In this document: positions 1-7,539 of the stretch, in pieces
Numbering within the stretch: the stretch's first letter is position 1
Layout of the letters: the number at the start of each line of letters is the position of its first letter
Source: an uncultured Lachnospiraceae bacterium
GTDB lineage: Bacteria; Bacillota; Clostridia; Lachnospirales; Lachnospiraceae
NCBI GenBank assembly: GCA_910588285.1
Contig: CAJUQB010000062.1
Coordinates: forward strand, 6,860-27,252
Direction of reading: 5' to 3'
DNA length: 20,393 bases
The notes under the pieces: generated by a model
Told to the model about the DNA's origin: nothing
What the model saw: only the letters and a program-made list of their open reading frames with translations
Databases searched by the model: none
Program-made: the position numbers and the translations under genes

Positions 1-2
1 TG

Positions 3-527
3 GACAATGTGCTTCAGCAGATTGCGGATCCGGTATTTATCGGGGCAACCATTGATTCCGGCTGTGAGAGCGGCTCCAAGGTAGTGCGCAAGGCAGAACC
101 CCAGGAGCGCGTGGGCGTTCTCTGCTCAGAGGACGGCAGGCCCTCTATAGTGGAGTACTATGAGATGACGGATGAGATGATTCATTCCAGGAAGGAGAAC
201 GGAGATCTGTCTTATGGCTTTGGCGTGATCCTGAATTACCTGTTCCGTGTGGATAAGCTGGAGGAGATCGTGAAGGAATCCATGCCGGTCCATGTGGTGG
301 AGAAGAAGGTTCCCTATATGGATGAGAGCGGGGAATTCCATAAGCCTCAGGAGCCCAATGCCTACAAGTTCGAGACGCTGGTGCTTGACATGGTGCATAT
401 GATGGGAAGCTGCCTGCCCTATGAGGTGGTGCGGGAGAAGGAGTTTGCACCCATTAAGAACCGTGAGGGCATAGATTCCATTGCGTCCGCAAGAGAGCTG
501 CTGAAGGCAAATGGAGTGACTCTGTAG
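3..527 (+). CDS. UDPGP-family nucleotidyltransferase (UDP-sugar pyrophosphorylase), C-terminal part
   Basis: The frame is open to the left edge, so only the last ~175 residues are present. The family transfers UMP from UTP to a sugar 1-phosphate (Glc-1-P or GlcNAc-1-P), making UDP-sugars in the cytosol. Visible family features are ADPVFIGATIDSG near the start, followed by KVVRKAEPQERVGV and the EYYEMTDEM strand. Further on come the FETLVLDM segment and the EFAPIKNREGIDS motif, typical of eukaryote-like UAP/UGP enzymes rather than GalU or GlmU. The substrate cannot be decided from this fragment. The stop is followed 14 bases later by the next gene, so the two are probably co-transcribed. Family call is firm; specificity is open. 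Confidence 0.85.
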   Translation, partial: DNVLQQIADPVFIGATIDSGCESGSKVVRKAEPQERVGVLCSEDGRPSIVEYYEMTDEMIHSRKENGDLSYGFGVILNYLFRVDKLEEIVKESMPVHVVEKKVPYMDESGEFHKPQEPNAYKFETLVLDMVHMMGSCLPYEVVREKEFAPIKNREGIDSIASARELLKANGVTL

Positions 528-541
528 AATAAGAGAGAGCT

Positions 542-1102
542 ATGAGTGAAAAAAAGAAAGAATACATTGTCAACGGGTTTGTATTCCACAAAACGGAGCT
601 GGCGGAGAAGGCCAGACGGGAAGTGGAGGGAATCAAATTCGTGAAAAGTAAGACCGATATGGAGAATCCGGGAATGGTACTGCGGGTGTACAACCGGCTG
701 GTGGAGCAGCGGATGTTTGAAACCCCGGTAGGAATCGGATATATGCGGGAGCTGCAGGATTATCTTCTTGCAGTTCCTGCAATTCCCAGGGAAGAGGTTC
801 TGCCCATTCCGGTGGAGGAGATTATTCAGGCAGATTTTGCATCGGCAGGGAAGAAGAACAGGGGAGCCGGCCTGGCTGCCAGTGTTGTTGTGAATGTTAT
901 TTTAGCAGTGGCCATGGCAGTTATGGTTGTTCTGTCTTTGAGCAGCAATCTGCCCACGGTTATCAATTATGAGAACCAGCTGCTGGACAAATATTCCGGA
1001 TGGGAGCAGGAGCTTTCAGAGAGAGAGAAGGCAGTGAAGATCAGGGAACGGGAGCTTGGTCTGGAGCAGGGAGCGGAATCCGGAATGGATGCAGGATTAT
1101 AG
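542..1102 (+). CDS. Unrecognised single-pass membrane protein
   Basis: 186 residues with no family I can name. Residues 1-105 are charged and presumably cytoplasmic, including a conserved-looking stretch around FVFHKTELAEKARREVEG and a PIPVEEII segment. One membrane helix spans about residues 111-133 (rich in Ala and Val). A short heptad-like, charged tail follows at about 145-176 (WEQELSEREKAVKIRERE), likely a coiled coil on the far side of the membrane. There is no signal peptidase site. The gene starts 14 bases after the UDPGP stop with only a weak purine-rich ribosome site, which suggests translation within an operon. No function is proposed. Confidence 0.7.
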   Translation: MSEKKKEYIVNGFVFHKTELAEKARREVEGIKFVKSKTDMENPGMVLRVYNRLVEQRMFETPVGIGYMRELQDYLLAVPAIPREEVLPIPVEEIIQADFASAGKKNRGAGLAASVVVNVILAVAMAVMVVLSLSSNLPTVINYENQLLDKYSGWEQELSEREKAVKIRERELGLEQGAESGMDAGL

Positions 1103-1179
1103 CGGATAAGAACACATTTTTTACATACTTCTATGGTATCATCTTTTTATGACAAAAGGAATTGTGGAGGTGTCCGTAG

Positions 1180-1860
1180 ATGGAAACATTGAAAATATTA
1201 GTAGTAGACGACGAGAGCAGAATGCGGAAGCTGGTGCGGGATTTTCTGGTGCGGGCCGGTTATGAGATCCTGGAGGCAGGAGACGGGGAGGAAGCGCTGG
1301 ATCTTTTTTATGCCAATAAGGATATTGCGCTTCTGATTCTGGATGTAATGATGCCCAGGCTCACCGGATGGGATGTGTGCCGCGAAGTGCGGGAGAATTC
1401 CAATGTTCCCATCATTATGCTGACAGCCAGAGGAGATGAGCAGGATGAGCTTCTGGGATTTGAGCTGGGGGTGGATGAATATATCTCCAAGCCCTTCAGC
1501 CCTAAGATCCTGGTGGCCCGGGTGGAGGCCATTCTGCGCCGTACCAGCCGGCTGGATAAGGAGAGTGTCCGCCAGGTGGGCGGGATCCTCATTGATGCGG
1601 CAGCCCATATGGTGACAGTGGACGGACAGCCGGTGGAATTGAGCTACAAGGAATTTGAGCTTCTGGGCTATTTTGTGGAGAACCAGGGCATTGCCCTGTC
1701 CAGAGAGAAGATCCTGAATCATGTGTGGAATTATGACTACTATGGCGATGCCCGGACCATTGATACCCATGTGAAAAAGCTCCGCAGCAAGCTGGGGGCC
1801 AAGGGAGAATATATCAAGACCGTCTGGGGGCTGGGCTACAAGTTTGAGGCAGAGTCATGA
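1180..1860 (+). CDS. OmpR/PhoB-family response regulator
   Basis: 226 residues. The N-terminal receiver domain (about 4-118) has the acidic pair D10-D11, the phospho-acceptor D55 in LLILDVMMP, the switch residue T82 in MLTARGDE and K104-P105 in YISKPFSP. A winged-helix DNA-binding domain (about 130-224) follows, with the usual ELLGYFVENQG, SREKILNHVWNYDY and TIDTHVKKLRSKL segments. It should bind direct-repeat promoter sites once phosphorylated by the kinase encoded next, whose start codon overlaps this stop by 4 bases (ATGA). The ribosome site GGAGG at 1166-1170 lies 9 bases before the ATG. The target genes are unknown; the lipoprotein gene just downstream is a natural candidate, but this is inference. 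Confidence 0.95.
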   Translation: METLKILVVDDESRMRKLVRDFLVRAGYEILEAGDGEEALDLFYANKDIALLILDVMMPRLTGWDVCREVRENSNVPIIMLTARGDEQDELLGFELGVDEYISKPFSPKILVARVEAILRRTSRLDKESVRQVGGILIDAAAHMVTVDGQPVELSYKEFELLGYFVENQGIALSREKILNHVWNYDYYGDARTIDTHVKKLRSKLGAKGEYIKTVWGLGYKFEAES

Positions 1861-3356
1861 GGAAGGAGAAGCTGAAATATTCCATCACCGGCAAGATTAC
1901 GGTGATTATGGTCGGCATGGTGGCGGGAACGGCGCTGCTGTGCTGGGTTCTGAATAATACGCTTCTGGAGCATTACTATATCACCAACAAGCAGAAGAGC
2001 CTTCAGCGGGTATATGAGCGAACGGCCTCTGCGGTGGAGACCGGAACCCTTTACGGGGAGGCGGCCGAGATTGAGCTGGAACGGCTATGTGCCAAGGACA
2101 ATATCACTATGATGATTATGAATTCCGGAAGCAGTACCTTGTTTTTTCTGGGGAGTGACGAGGATTCCTACAAGCGTCAGTTCTGGGAGATCCTGTTTGC
2201 GGCAAGCGACGTGGAGACGGAGACCCTGCACAGCGAGAACCGCTATGCCATTGGAAAATACAGAGACAGCCGTCTGAATACCGAGTATCTGATCCTGTAC
2301 GGCAATCTGGCGGACGGGAATCTGATCCTGATGCGGACCGCATTGGAGAGCATCCAGGAGAGTGTGGATGTTGCCAACCGTTTTCTGGCCTATATTGGCA
2401 TCTGCGGCGTATTTTTAAGCGCTGTCATCAGCTATTTTGTGACACGCAGGATTACTAATCCCATCCGCCAGCTGGCAGAGCTGTCCAAAAGGATGACTGG
2501 GCTTGACTTTGATGCCAAGTTCCAGAGCAGGGGACAGGATGAGATTGCTGTGCTGGGAGAACACATGAATGAGCTCTCCGAGACATTGGAGCGGACGATT
2601 TCAGAGCTGAAGAGCGCCAACAATGAGCTGATGATTGATATTGAGAAGAAGAACCGCCTGGACGATATGCGCCGGGAATTTTTGGCGAATGTTTCCCATG
2701 AATTGAAGACGCCGCTGGCCTTGATCCAGGGATATGCAGAAGGCCTTAAGGAATGTGTCAACGAGGATTCGGACAGCCGGGAATTTTACTGCGAGGTCAT
2801 TATGGATGAGGCGGATAAGATGAACCATATGGTGAAGCAGCTCCTGTCTCTGAATCAGCTGGAGTTTGGCAATGAGGTTGTCACTATGGAGCGGTTTGAT
2901 GTGACGGAGCTGATTGAGGGCGTAGTCCAGTCAACGGCAATTCTGCGGGAGCAGGCCGGAATAACCATGGAATATCAGCGGGGGGAGCCTGTATTTGTGT
3001 GGGCGGATGAGTTTCGGACAGAAGAGGTGCTCACGAATTTTATCAGCAATGCCATTCACTATGTATCCGGGGAGAAACGGATCGCAATCACTGTCTGCCG
3101 CAGGGAGGGGTTGGCCCGGATCGGGGTATTCAATACAGGAGAGCAGATCCCAGTGGAGGAGCAGGCACGGATCTGGACCAAGTTTTACAAGGTGGATAAG
3201 GCAAGAACCAGGGAATATGGCGGAAGCGGCATTGGATTGTCCATCGTGAAGGCCATTATGGATTCTTTTCATCAGCAGTGCGGTGTACAGAATCATCCGG
3301 ACGGGGTGGAATTCTGGTTTGAGCTTGATACCAAGATCCATGTGGGGAAAATTTAA
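1857..3356 (+). CDS. Membrane sensor histidine kinase (HAMP, HisKA, HATPase)
   Basis: 499 residues. Membrane helix 1 is at about 13-33, an extracytoplasmic sensor region at about 34-174 and helix 2 at about 175-195. A HAMP linker follows (about 196-250, RRITNPIRQLAELSKRM). The H-box FLANVSHELKTPL contains the phospho-acceptor H281. The ATPase domain has the N-box N394 and N398, a G1-like FNTGEQIP segment and the G2 box GGSGIGLSIVK at 455-465. All catalytic elements look intact. It overlaps the regulator gene by 4 bases, so translation is probably coupled. The sensor region has no domain I recognise, so the stimulus is unknown. Confidence 0.95.
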   Translation: MRKEKLKYSITGKITVIMVGMVAGTALLCWVLNNTLLEHYYITNKQKSLQRVYERTASAVETGTLYGEAAEIELERLCAKDNITMMIMNSGSSTLFFLGSDEDSYKRQFWEILFAASDVETETLHSENRYAIGKYRDSRLNTEYLILYGNLADGNLILMRTALESIQESVDVANRFLAYIGICGVFLSAVISYFVTRRITNPIRQLAELSKRMTGLDFDAKFQSRGQDEIAVLGEHMNELSETLERTISELKSANNELMIDIEKKNRLDDMRREFLANVSHELKTPLALIQGYAEGLKECVNEDSDSREFYCEVIMDEADKMNHMVKQLLSLNQLEFGNEVVTMERFDVTELIEGVVQSTAILREQAGITMEYQRGEPVFVWADEFRTEEVLTNFISNAIHYVSGEKRIAITVCRREGLARIGVFNTGEQIPVEEQARIWTKFYKVDKARTREYGGSGIGLSIVKAIMDSFHQQCGVQNHPDGVEFWFELDTKIHVGKI

Positions 3357-3373
3357 AATGTCAGAATTTAGTG

Positions 3374-3402
3374 TTGCCACTGACAAAAAATGATGATAGA
3401 AT
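3374..3402 (+). promoter_or_regulatory. Sigma-A-type promoter of the lipoprotein gene
   Basis: TTGCCA at 3374-3379 and TAGAAT at 3397-3402 are separated by 17 bases; each hexamer has one mismatch to consensus. The predicted start (~3409) gives a leader of about 20 bases carrying the ribosome site AGGAG (3414-3418). This suggests the lipoprotein gene can be expressed apart from the two-component operon upstream. Confidence 0.65.
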
Positions 3403-3427
3403 AAGAGAGACAGAGGAGAGCATGCAT

Positions 3428-4156
3428 ATGAGAGATTTCATGAAAAGGAGCGGACTGGTTGGCGTCGTACTGTGTCTGTTCCTTACGGGTTGTGGAGAGG
3501 AGCTTTGGACCATGACGCCGGAGGAGGAGAGTCTGATCGTGGCTTATGCTTCCGGTGCGGTGGCAAAGAACAACAAGTACCAGGCGCAGGGCCTGACCTA
3601 TTATGAGGAGCCGGAGGCAGAGGAACCCCAGCCGGAACCGGAACAGGAGCCTTCGGATCCGTATCAGGAGGAGGTGCAGCAGCCCGACGGCGGCTCGGCG
3701 CCGAATCAGGAACAGCCGGATGAGACGGAGCAGACAGGCGTGACGGCCACATTGACGGATGCAGCTGGCTTAGCCCCGGTGACGGCAGAGTATTATGGAT
3801 ACAAGGTGATGGATAAGTATATGGAGGGCAACTATTTCGCATTGGCAGCGCAGCCAGGGAATCAGCTTGTTGTCTTAAGCATAGGCCTGTCCAATTCCAC
3901 CCAGCAGCCGGTAGAGTGTAATAACATAGCCAGGAATATCAGGTGTACGCTGGTGGTCAATGGGGAAGCGCAGTCCGATGCCATGAGTACCGTATTGCTG
4001 AATGATTTCATTTCCTATCTGAATACACTGCAGCCTGGAGACACTCAGGAGACGATACTGTTTTTTGAGGTGCCGGGAGAGGTGGCTGGCGGGATCCAGT
4101 CCCTGGCAATGGAGCTGGAGGCAGACGGCACAGTGTACCACGTGAATTTACAATGA
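3428..4156 (+). CDS. Lipoprotein with acidic Pro/Gln-rich linker and C-terminal Ig-like domain
   Basis: 242 residues from the ATG at 3428, chosen because AGGAG lies 9 bases upstream; the ATG at 3422 would leave only 3 bases. A lipoprotein signal peptide (MRDFMKRSGL then a hydrophobic run) ends in the lipobox L19-T-G-C22, so the mature protein should be attached to the outer face of the membrane. Residues 23-58 are ordered-looking (TPEEESLIVAYASGAVAKNN). Residues 59-104 form a Glu/Pro/Gln-rich linker. Residues 107-242 look like an all-beta domain of the DUF4352/DUF5067 kind, ending in VYHVNLQ. The C-terminal half resembles the protein at 19495-20130. Function is unknown; it sits directly after a two-component system. 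Confidence 0.8.
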   Translation: MRDFMKRSGLVGVVLCLFLTGCGEELWTMTPEEESLIVAYASGAVAKNNKYQAQGLTYYEEPEAEEPQPEPEQEPSDPYQEEVQQPDGGSAPNQEQPDETEQTGVTATLTDAAGLAPVTAEYYGYKVMDKYMEGNYFALAAQPGNQLVVLSIGLSNSTQQPVECNNIARNIRCTLVVNGEAQSDAMSTVLLNDFISYLNTLQPGDTQETILFFEVPGEVAGGIQSLAMELEADGTVYHVNLQ

Positions 4157-4223
4157 TAGAACCGCGTTTTGTAAGGATTCTATTGCATGAATAATGAATG
4201 AGAGCGGGAGAGGAGAACAATCT

Positions 4224-5147
4224 ATGGACACAAATATTTTACTTGAGAATGGAACGAATGAGCTTGAGGTGCTGGAATTTCAGCTGGGGACGAATCATTA
4301 CGGAATCAATGTGGCGAAGATTCGGGAGATTCTGTCCTACCAGCCGGTAACGCCGATTCCCAATGCGCATCCCTGCATTGAGGGGATTTTTATGCCCCGT
4401 GACAGCATGATTACCGTGATCAATCTGAGAGCCAGCCTGGGACTTGAGCCCATGGAGGCAGAAGGGCTTTTTATCATTACGAATTTTAACAGCCTGAATG
4501 TTGCGTTTCATGTAGATGAGGTTTGCGGGATCCACCGTGTGTCCTGGGGAGATATTATCCGTCCTGACAACACCATTAACGGAGAAGATTATGGGATCTC
4601 TACCGGCGTGATCAAGCTGGAGGGCCGTCTGGTGGTGATTCTTGATTTCGAGAAGATTGTGACTGATATCAGTCCGGAGACGGGCCTTCGGATGTCTGTA
4701 CTGGATGAGATTGAGACCAATACGTCACGGGCAGATACGCCGATCCTGATTGCAGAAGATTCTCCCTTATTGAGCAAGCTGATCACCAACTGCCTGAAGG
4801 ATGCGGGATACACCCACCAGATACTGGCCAGCAATGGGCAGGAGGCATGGGATACCATCCAGAACCTTTATGAGGAGGGGACGCTGGATCAGAAGATTCA
4901 TTGCGTGATTACAGATATTGAGATGCCGATTATGGATGGCCACCGTCTGACGAAGCTGATTAAGGACGATGAGAATCTGAGACACCTTCCGGTGGTGATT
5001 TTCTCCTCACTTGTGAATGACGAGATGAGACGCAAGGGCGAGGCGCTGGGGGCAGATGCCCAGCTGACCAAGCCGGAGATCGGGATCCTGGTAGAATCCA
5101 TTGACGCGCTGATGGAGAAATACCATGCCCACAAAGAATTGAAATAA
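4224..5147 (+). CDS. cheV: Chemotaxis coupling protein CheV (CheW-receiver fusion)
   Basis: 307 residues from the ATG at 4224; AGGAG at 4211-4215 with 8-base spacing favours this over an ATG ten codons upstream. Residues 13-150 are a CheW domain (EVLEFQLGTNHYGINVAKIREIL, then IEGIFMPRDSMITVINLR). Residues 173-300 are a receiver domain with E178-D179, phospho-acceptor D231 (VITDIEMPIMDG), S261-S262 and K283-P284. CheV couples membrane chemoreceptors to the CheA kinase, and phosphorylation of its receiver adjusts adaptation. No other chemotaxis or flagellar gene is nearby, so it must act with components encoded elsewhere. Its presence implies a motile cell. Confidence 0.95.
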   Translation: MDTNILLENGTNELEVLEFQLGTNHYGINVAKIREILSYQPVTPIPNAHPCIEGIFMPRDSMITVINLRASLGLEPMEAEGLFIITNFNSLNVAFHVDEVCGIHRVSWGDIIRPDNTINGEDYGISTGVIKLEGRLVVILDFEKIVTDISPETGLRMSVLDEIETNTSRADTPILIAEDSPLLSKLITNCLKDAGYTHQILASNGQEAWDTIQNLYEEGTLDQKIHCVITDIEMPIMDGHRLTKLIKDDENLRHLPVVIFSSLVNDEMRRKGEALGADAQLTKPEIGILVESIDALMEKYHAHKELK

Positions 5148-5157
5148 GAGATAGGAT

Positions 5158-5194
5158 TTGATTGGGAGACGGCCATTGGCCGCCTCCCAATCGA
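5158..5194 (+). other. Strong hairpin between cheV and the IMP cyclohydrolase gene
   Basis: ATTGGGAGACGGCC (5161-5174) pairs with GGCCGCCTCCCAAT (5178-5191) with one mismatch and a 3-base loop; G5160-C5192 extends it. No T tract follows on either strand, so it is not a classical intrinsic terminator. It ends 16 bases before the AAGGAGG ribosome site (5208-5214) of the next gene. It may mark the cheV transcript end, protect the mRNA, or separate expression of the two genes. Confidence 0.6.
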
Positions 5195-5221
5195 TTGCAT
5201 AAAAACCAAGGAGGATGGAAT

Positions 5222-5935
5222 ATGAAGATGTTATCGCTGGAGCAGGAGCTTTCTTCCAATGCGTATCCCGGACGGGGAATTGTGATTGGCAAGTCTCCCA
5301 ACGGACAGTATGCCGTTACGGCATATTTTATTATGGGAAGAAGTGAAAACAGCCGCAACCGTGTATTTGTGGAGGAGGGAGCCGGGATCCGCACCCAGGC
5401 GTTTGATCCCTCGAAGCTTAGTGATCCAAGCCTGATTATTTATGCGCCGGTTCGTGTACTGGGGAATAAGACGATTGTAACCAACGGGGATCAGACGGAT
5501 ACGATTTATGAATTGATGGACAAGCAGCAGACCTTTGAGCAGGCTCTGCGCACCAGAGAATTTGAGCCGGATGGCCCCAATTATACGCCCCGCATTTCCG
5601 GTATTATGCATGTAGAGAACGGCAGGTATAATTATGCCATGTCCATTTTGAAGAGCAATAACGGGAATCCGGACAGCTGCTGCCGCTATACCTTTGCCTA
5701 TGAGAACCCGGCGGCCGGAGAGGGACATTTTATCCATACGTATCTCTGTGACGGTGATCCGCTGCCAAGCTTTGAGGGAGAGCCCAAGCTGGTGGAGATG
5801 TCGGATGATATGGACGCTTTCACAGAGCTGCTTTGGAACAGCCTCAATGCGGAGAACAAGGTGTCTCTGTTTGTGCGGTATATTGATATTGCAACAGGAA
5901 CCTACGAATCGAAGATTGTAAATAAGAATCAGTAA
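5222..5935 (+). CDS. purO: IMP cyclohydrolase, PurO type
   Basis: 237 residues from the ATG at 5222, with AAGGAGG 7 bases upstream. The family closes the ring of FAICAR to give IMP, the last step of de novo purine synthesis, in the cytosol. PurO-like features are the N-terminal YPGRGIVIGKSPNG (15-28) and GRSENSRNRVF (39-49), followed by YTPRISGIMH (121-130). It has no similarity to the MGS-like cyclohydrolase half of bacterial PurH. The next gene, 21 bases downstream, encodes a transformylase lacking a cyclohydrolase half, which supports this call. PurO was first characterised in archaea; relatives occur in Clostridia. Active-site residues cannot be verified here without an alignment. Confidence 0.88.
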   Translation: MKMLSLEQELSSNAYPGRGIVIGKSPNGQYAVTAYFIMGRSENSRNRVFVEEGAGIRTQAFDPSKLSDPSLIIYAPVRVLGNKTIVTNGDQTDTIYELMDKQQTFEQALRTREFEPDGPNYTPRISGIMHVENGRYNYAMSILKSNNGNPDSCCRYTFAYENPAAGEGHFIHTYLCDGDPLPSFEGEPKLVEMSDDMDAFTELLWNSLNAENKVSLFVRYIDIATGTYESKIVNKNQ

Positions 5936-5956
5936 TCCAGGACAGGAGGAACGATC

Positions 5957-7132
5957 ATGCAGGAATTAGAACTAAAATACGGATGCAACCCCAACCAGAA
6001 GCCTTCCCGAATCTATATGGAGAAGGGGGAGCTGCCCATTCAGGTCCGCAACGGCAAGCCGGGATACATTAATTTTCTGGATGCTTTCAATGGCTGGCAG
6101 CTGGTCAGTGAGCTGAAAAAGGCGACAGGACTTCCGGCGGCCACCTCCTTTAAGCATGTGTCTCCGGCCGGTGCGGCGGTAGGCCTTCCCCTGTCGGAGG
6201 TGGAGGCGAAGATTTACTGGGTGGATGATCTGGGGGAGCTTTCTCCTCTTGCCTGCGCTTATGCCAGGGCCAGAGGGGCAGACCGGATGTCCTCCTTCGG
6301 AGATTTTATCTCCCTGTCGGATGTCTGTGATGTGGATACGGCCAGGATCATCAAACGTGAGGTATCCGACGGCGTGATTGCACCGGGCTATGAGCCGGAG
6401 GCATTGGAGATCCTGAAACAGAAAAAGAAGGGCAATTACAATATCATTGAGATTGACCCGGACTATGTGCCGGCTATGGTAGAGCGCAAGGAGGTATTTG
6501 GCATCACCTTTGAGCAGGGAAGAAATGAGCTGAAGATTGACAAGGAGTTTCTGTCCAATGTGGTAACAAAGAATAAGGAGATTCCGGACAGCGCCAAGAT
6601 TGATTTGATCATTTCCCTGATTACCCTCAAATACACCCAGTCCAATTCCGTCTGCTATGCCAAGGGCGGCCAGGCCATTGGAATCGGCGCCGGACAGCAG
6701 TCCAGGATCCATTGTACCCGTTTGGCAGGCAGCAAGGCCGATAACTGGTTCCTGCGCCAGGCTCCCAAGGTGATGAATCTGCCCTTTGTGGACAAGATCG
6801 GACGGGCAGACCGGGATAATACCATTGATCTGTATATTGGAGAGGATTATATGGATGTGCTGGCAGAGGGGGAGTGGCAGAAGTTCTTCACCGAGAAGCC
6901 GGAGGTATTCACCGGGGAGGAGAAGCGTGCCTGGCTGGATCAGATGCAGGATGTAGCCTTGGGATCAGATGCCTTCTTTCCCTTTGGGGATAATATTGAG
7001 CGGGCCTTTAAGAGCGGCGTGAAGTATGTGGCGCAGCCGGGAGGGTCTGTGCGGGACGATCATGTGATTGAGGCTTGTGATAAGCATGGGATGGCGATGT
7101 GCTTTACGGGGATTCGGTTGTTCCATCACTAA
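5957..7132 (+). CDS. purH: AICAR transformylase, stand-alone (PurH without cyclohydrolase domain)
   Basis: 391 residues, shorter than bifunctional PurH (roughly 510-590) because the N-terminal MGS-like cyclohydrolase domain is absent. The enzyme transfers a formyl group from 10-formyl-tetrahydrofolate to AICAR to give FAICAR. Visible motifs are LKYGCNPNQKPS at the N-terminus, the catalytic Lys-His pair K66-H67 in SFKHVSPAG, and the QSNSVCYAKGGQAIGIGAGQQSR segment. The C-terminus has FPFGDNIERAFKSGVKYVAQPGGSVRDD, typical of the family. It is encoded 21 bases after the PurO-type gene and clearly forms a two-gene unit with it. The start ATG at 5957 is preceded by an AGGAGG ribosome site (5944-5949). 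Confidence 0.95.
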   Translation: MQELELKYGCNPNQKPSRIYMEKGELPIQVRNGKPGYINFLDAFNGWQLVSELKKATGLPAATSFKHVSPAGAAVGLPLSEVEAKIYWVDDLGELSPLACAYARARGADRMSSFGDFISLSDVCDVDTARIIKREVSDGVIAPGYEPEALEILKQKKKGNYNIIEIDPDYVPAMVERKEVFGITFEQGRNELKIDKEFLSNVVTKNKEIPDSAKIDLIISLITLKYTQSNSVCYAKGGQAIGIGAGQQSRIHCTRLAGSKADNWFLRQAPKVMNLPFVDKIGRADRDNTIDLYIGEDYMDVLAEGEWQKFFTEKPEVFTGEEKRAWLDQMQDVALGSDAFFPFGDNIERAFKSGVKYVAQPGGSVRDDHVIEACDKHGMAMCFTGIRLFHH

Positions 7133-7153
7133 AAGCTGTGCGGAGGTTGTGCA

Positions 7154-7389
7154 GGCAGCTGGCGCAGCCTGCATTCCTTCTTGCTCCGGTTCCGGATGTA
7201 AGCGGCTCTAAATGTTCTGGGGCGGGTTTGGGTTTTAGGACGCAACCGCCTACGACGCGCCATCCATGGCGCGGCTTAAGGCTTTCGCCGGCATCCGTGC
7301 CGGCGAATTGCTGTTTGTTGGGCAGAACATTAAGAGCCGCTAACATCCTTCACAAGTCGCAAGGCGGAAGGCAGGCTGCGCCAGCTGCC
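7154..7389. repeat. Large palindromic element with nested hairpins
   Basis: Outer arms: GGCAGCTGGCGCAGCCTGC (7154-7172) is an exact inverted copy of 7371-7389. Inner arms: 7194-7219 and 7323-7348 match over 26 bases with two mismatches (GGATGT, AGCGGCTCT, AATGTTCTG). The stretch between outer and inner arms is partly complementary. The ~100-base centre contains two perfect hairpins: CGCGCCAT/ATGGCGCG (7256-7273) and TTCGCCGGCA/TGCCGGCGAA (7284-7307). There is no convincing coding frame. It lies between the convergent purH and ABC-F genes and could fold as RNA from either strand or as a cruciform. No clear target-site duplication flanks it. It could be a small mobile palindromic repeat or a structured bidirectional terminator. 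Confidence 0.8.
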
Positions 7390-7539
7390 AATCTCAGCTT
7401 CCTTTGTACCTTTTGGTGGTGGAGGGTGATATGATTCAGTATATGGCATTTCAAAACTGATATTGCAAATCGGAAGACACTTTCTTCCATTTGCTCCCCA
7501 CTGTTTAAAAACGGCCAGTCTATGGACTGCAATGAAGGT
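7390..7539. other. Intergenic remainder downstream of the ABC-F gene
   Basis: With the palindromic element this makes a 407-base gap without a recognisable gene. It holds a hairpin in which CAAAT and GGAAG (7466-7476, one bulged C) pair with CTTCC and ATTTG (7484-7493). A micro-frame of nine codons (7431-7460) also lies here, behind a good GGAGGG site. I see nothing else. Confidence 0.5.
7507..7529 (-). terminator. Weak intrinsic terminator of the ABC-F gene
   Basis: Reading the minus strand just past the ABC-F stop, CAGTC pairs with GACTG around a CATA loop (7516-7529). The segment GCCG and a run of five T (7507-7511) follow. The stem is only 5 base pairs, so this is a tentative call; the hairpins further on could contribute. 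Confidence 0.35.

Noticed and set aside
1103..1179. Promoter before the response-regulator gene
   Set aside because: TTTACA at 1120-1125 and AT-rich hexamers are present, but none are spaced 16-18 bases apart; the gene may be transcribed from upstream.
4156..4183. Hairpin ATAGAACC / GGATTCTAT just after the lipoprotein gene
   Set aside because: Short stem with a bulge, AT-rich and without a T tract; not convincing as a terminator.
7431..7460. Nine-codon frame (MIQYMAFQN) behind a good GGAGGG site
   Set aside because: Too short to support as a gene, with no downstream plus-strand gene that it could regulate. The site may be chance or a remnant.
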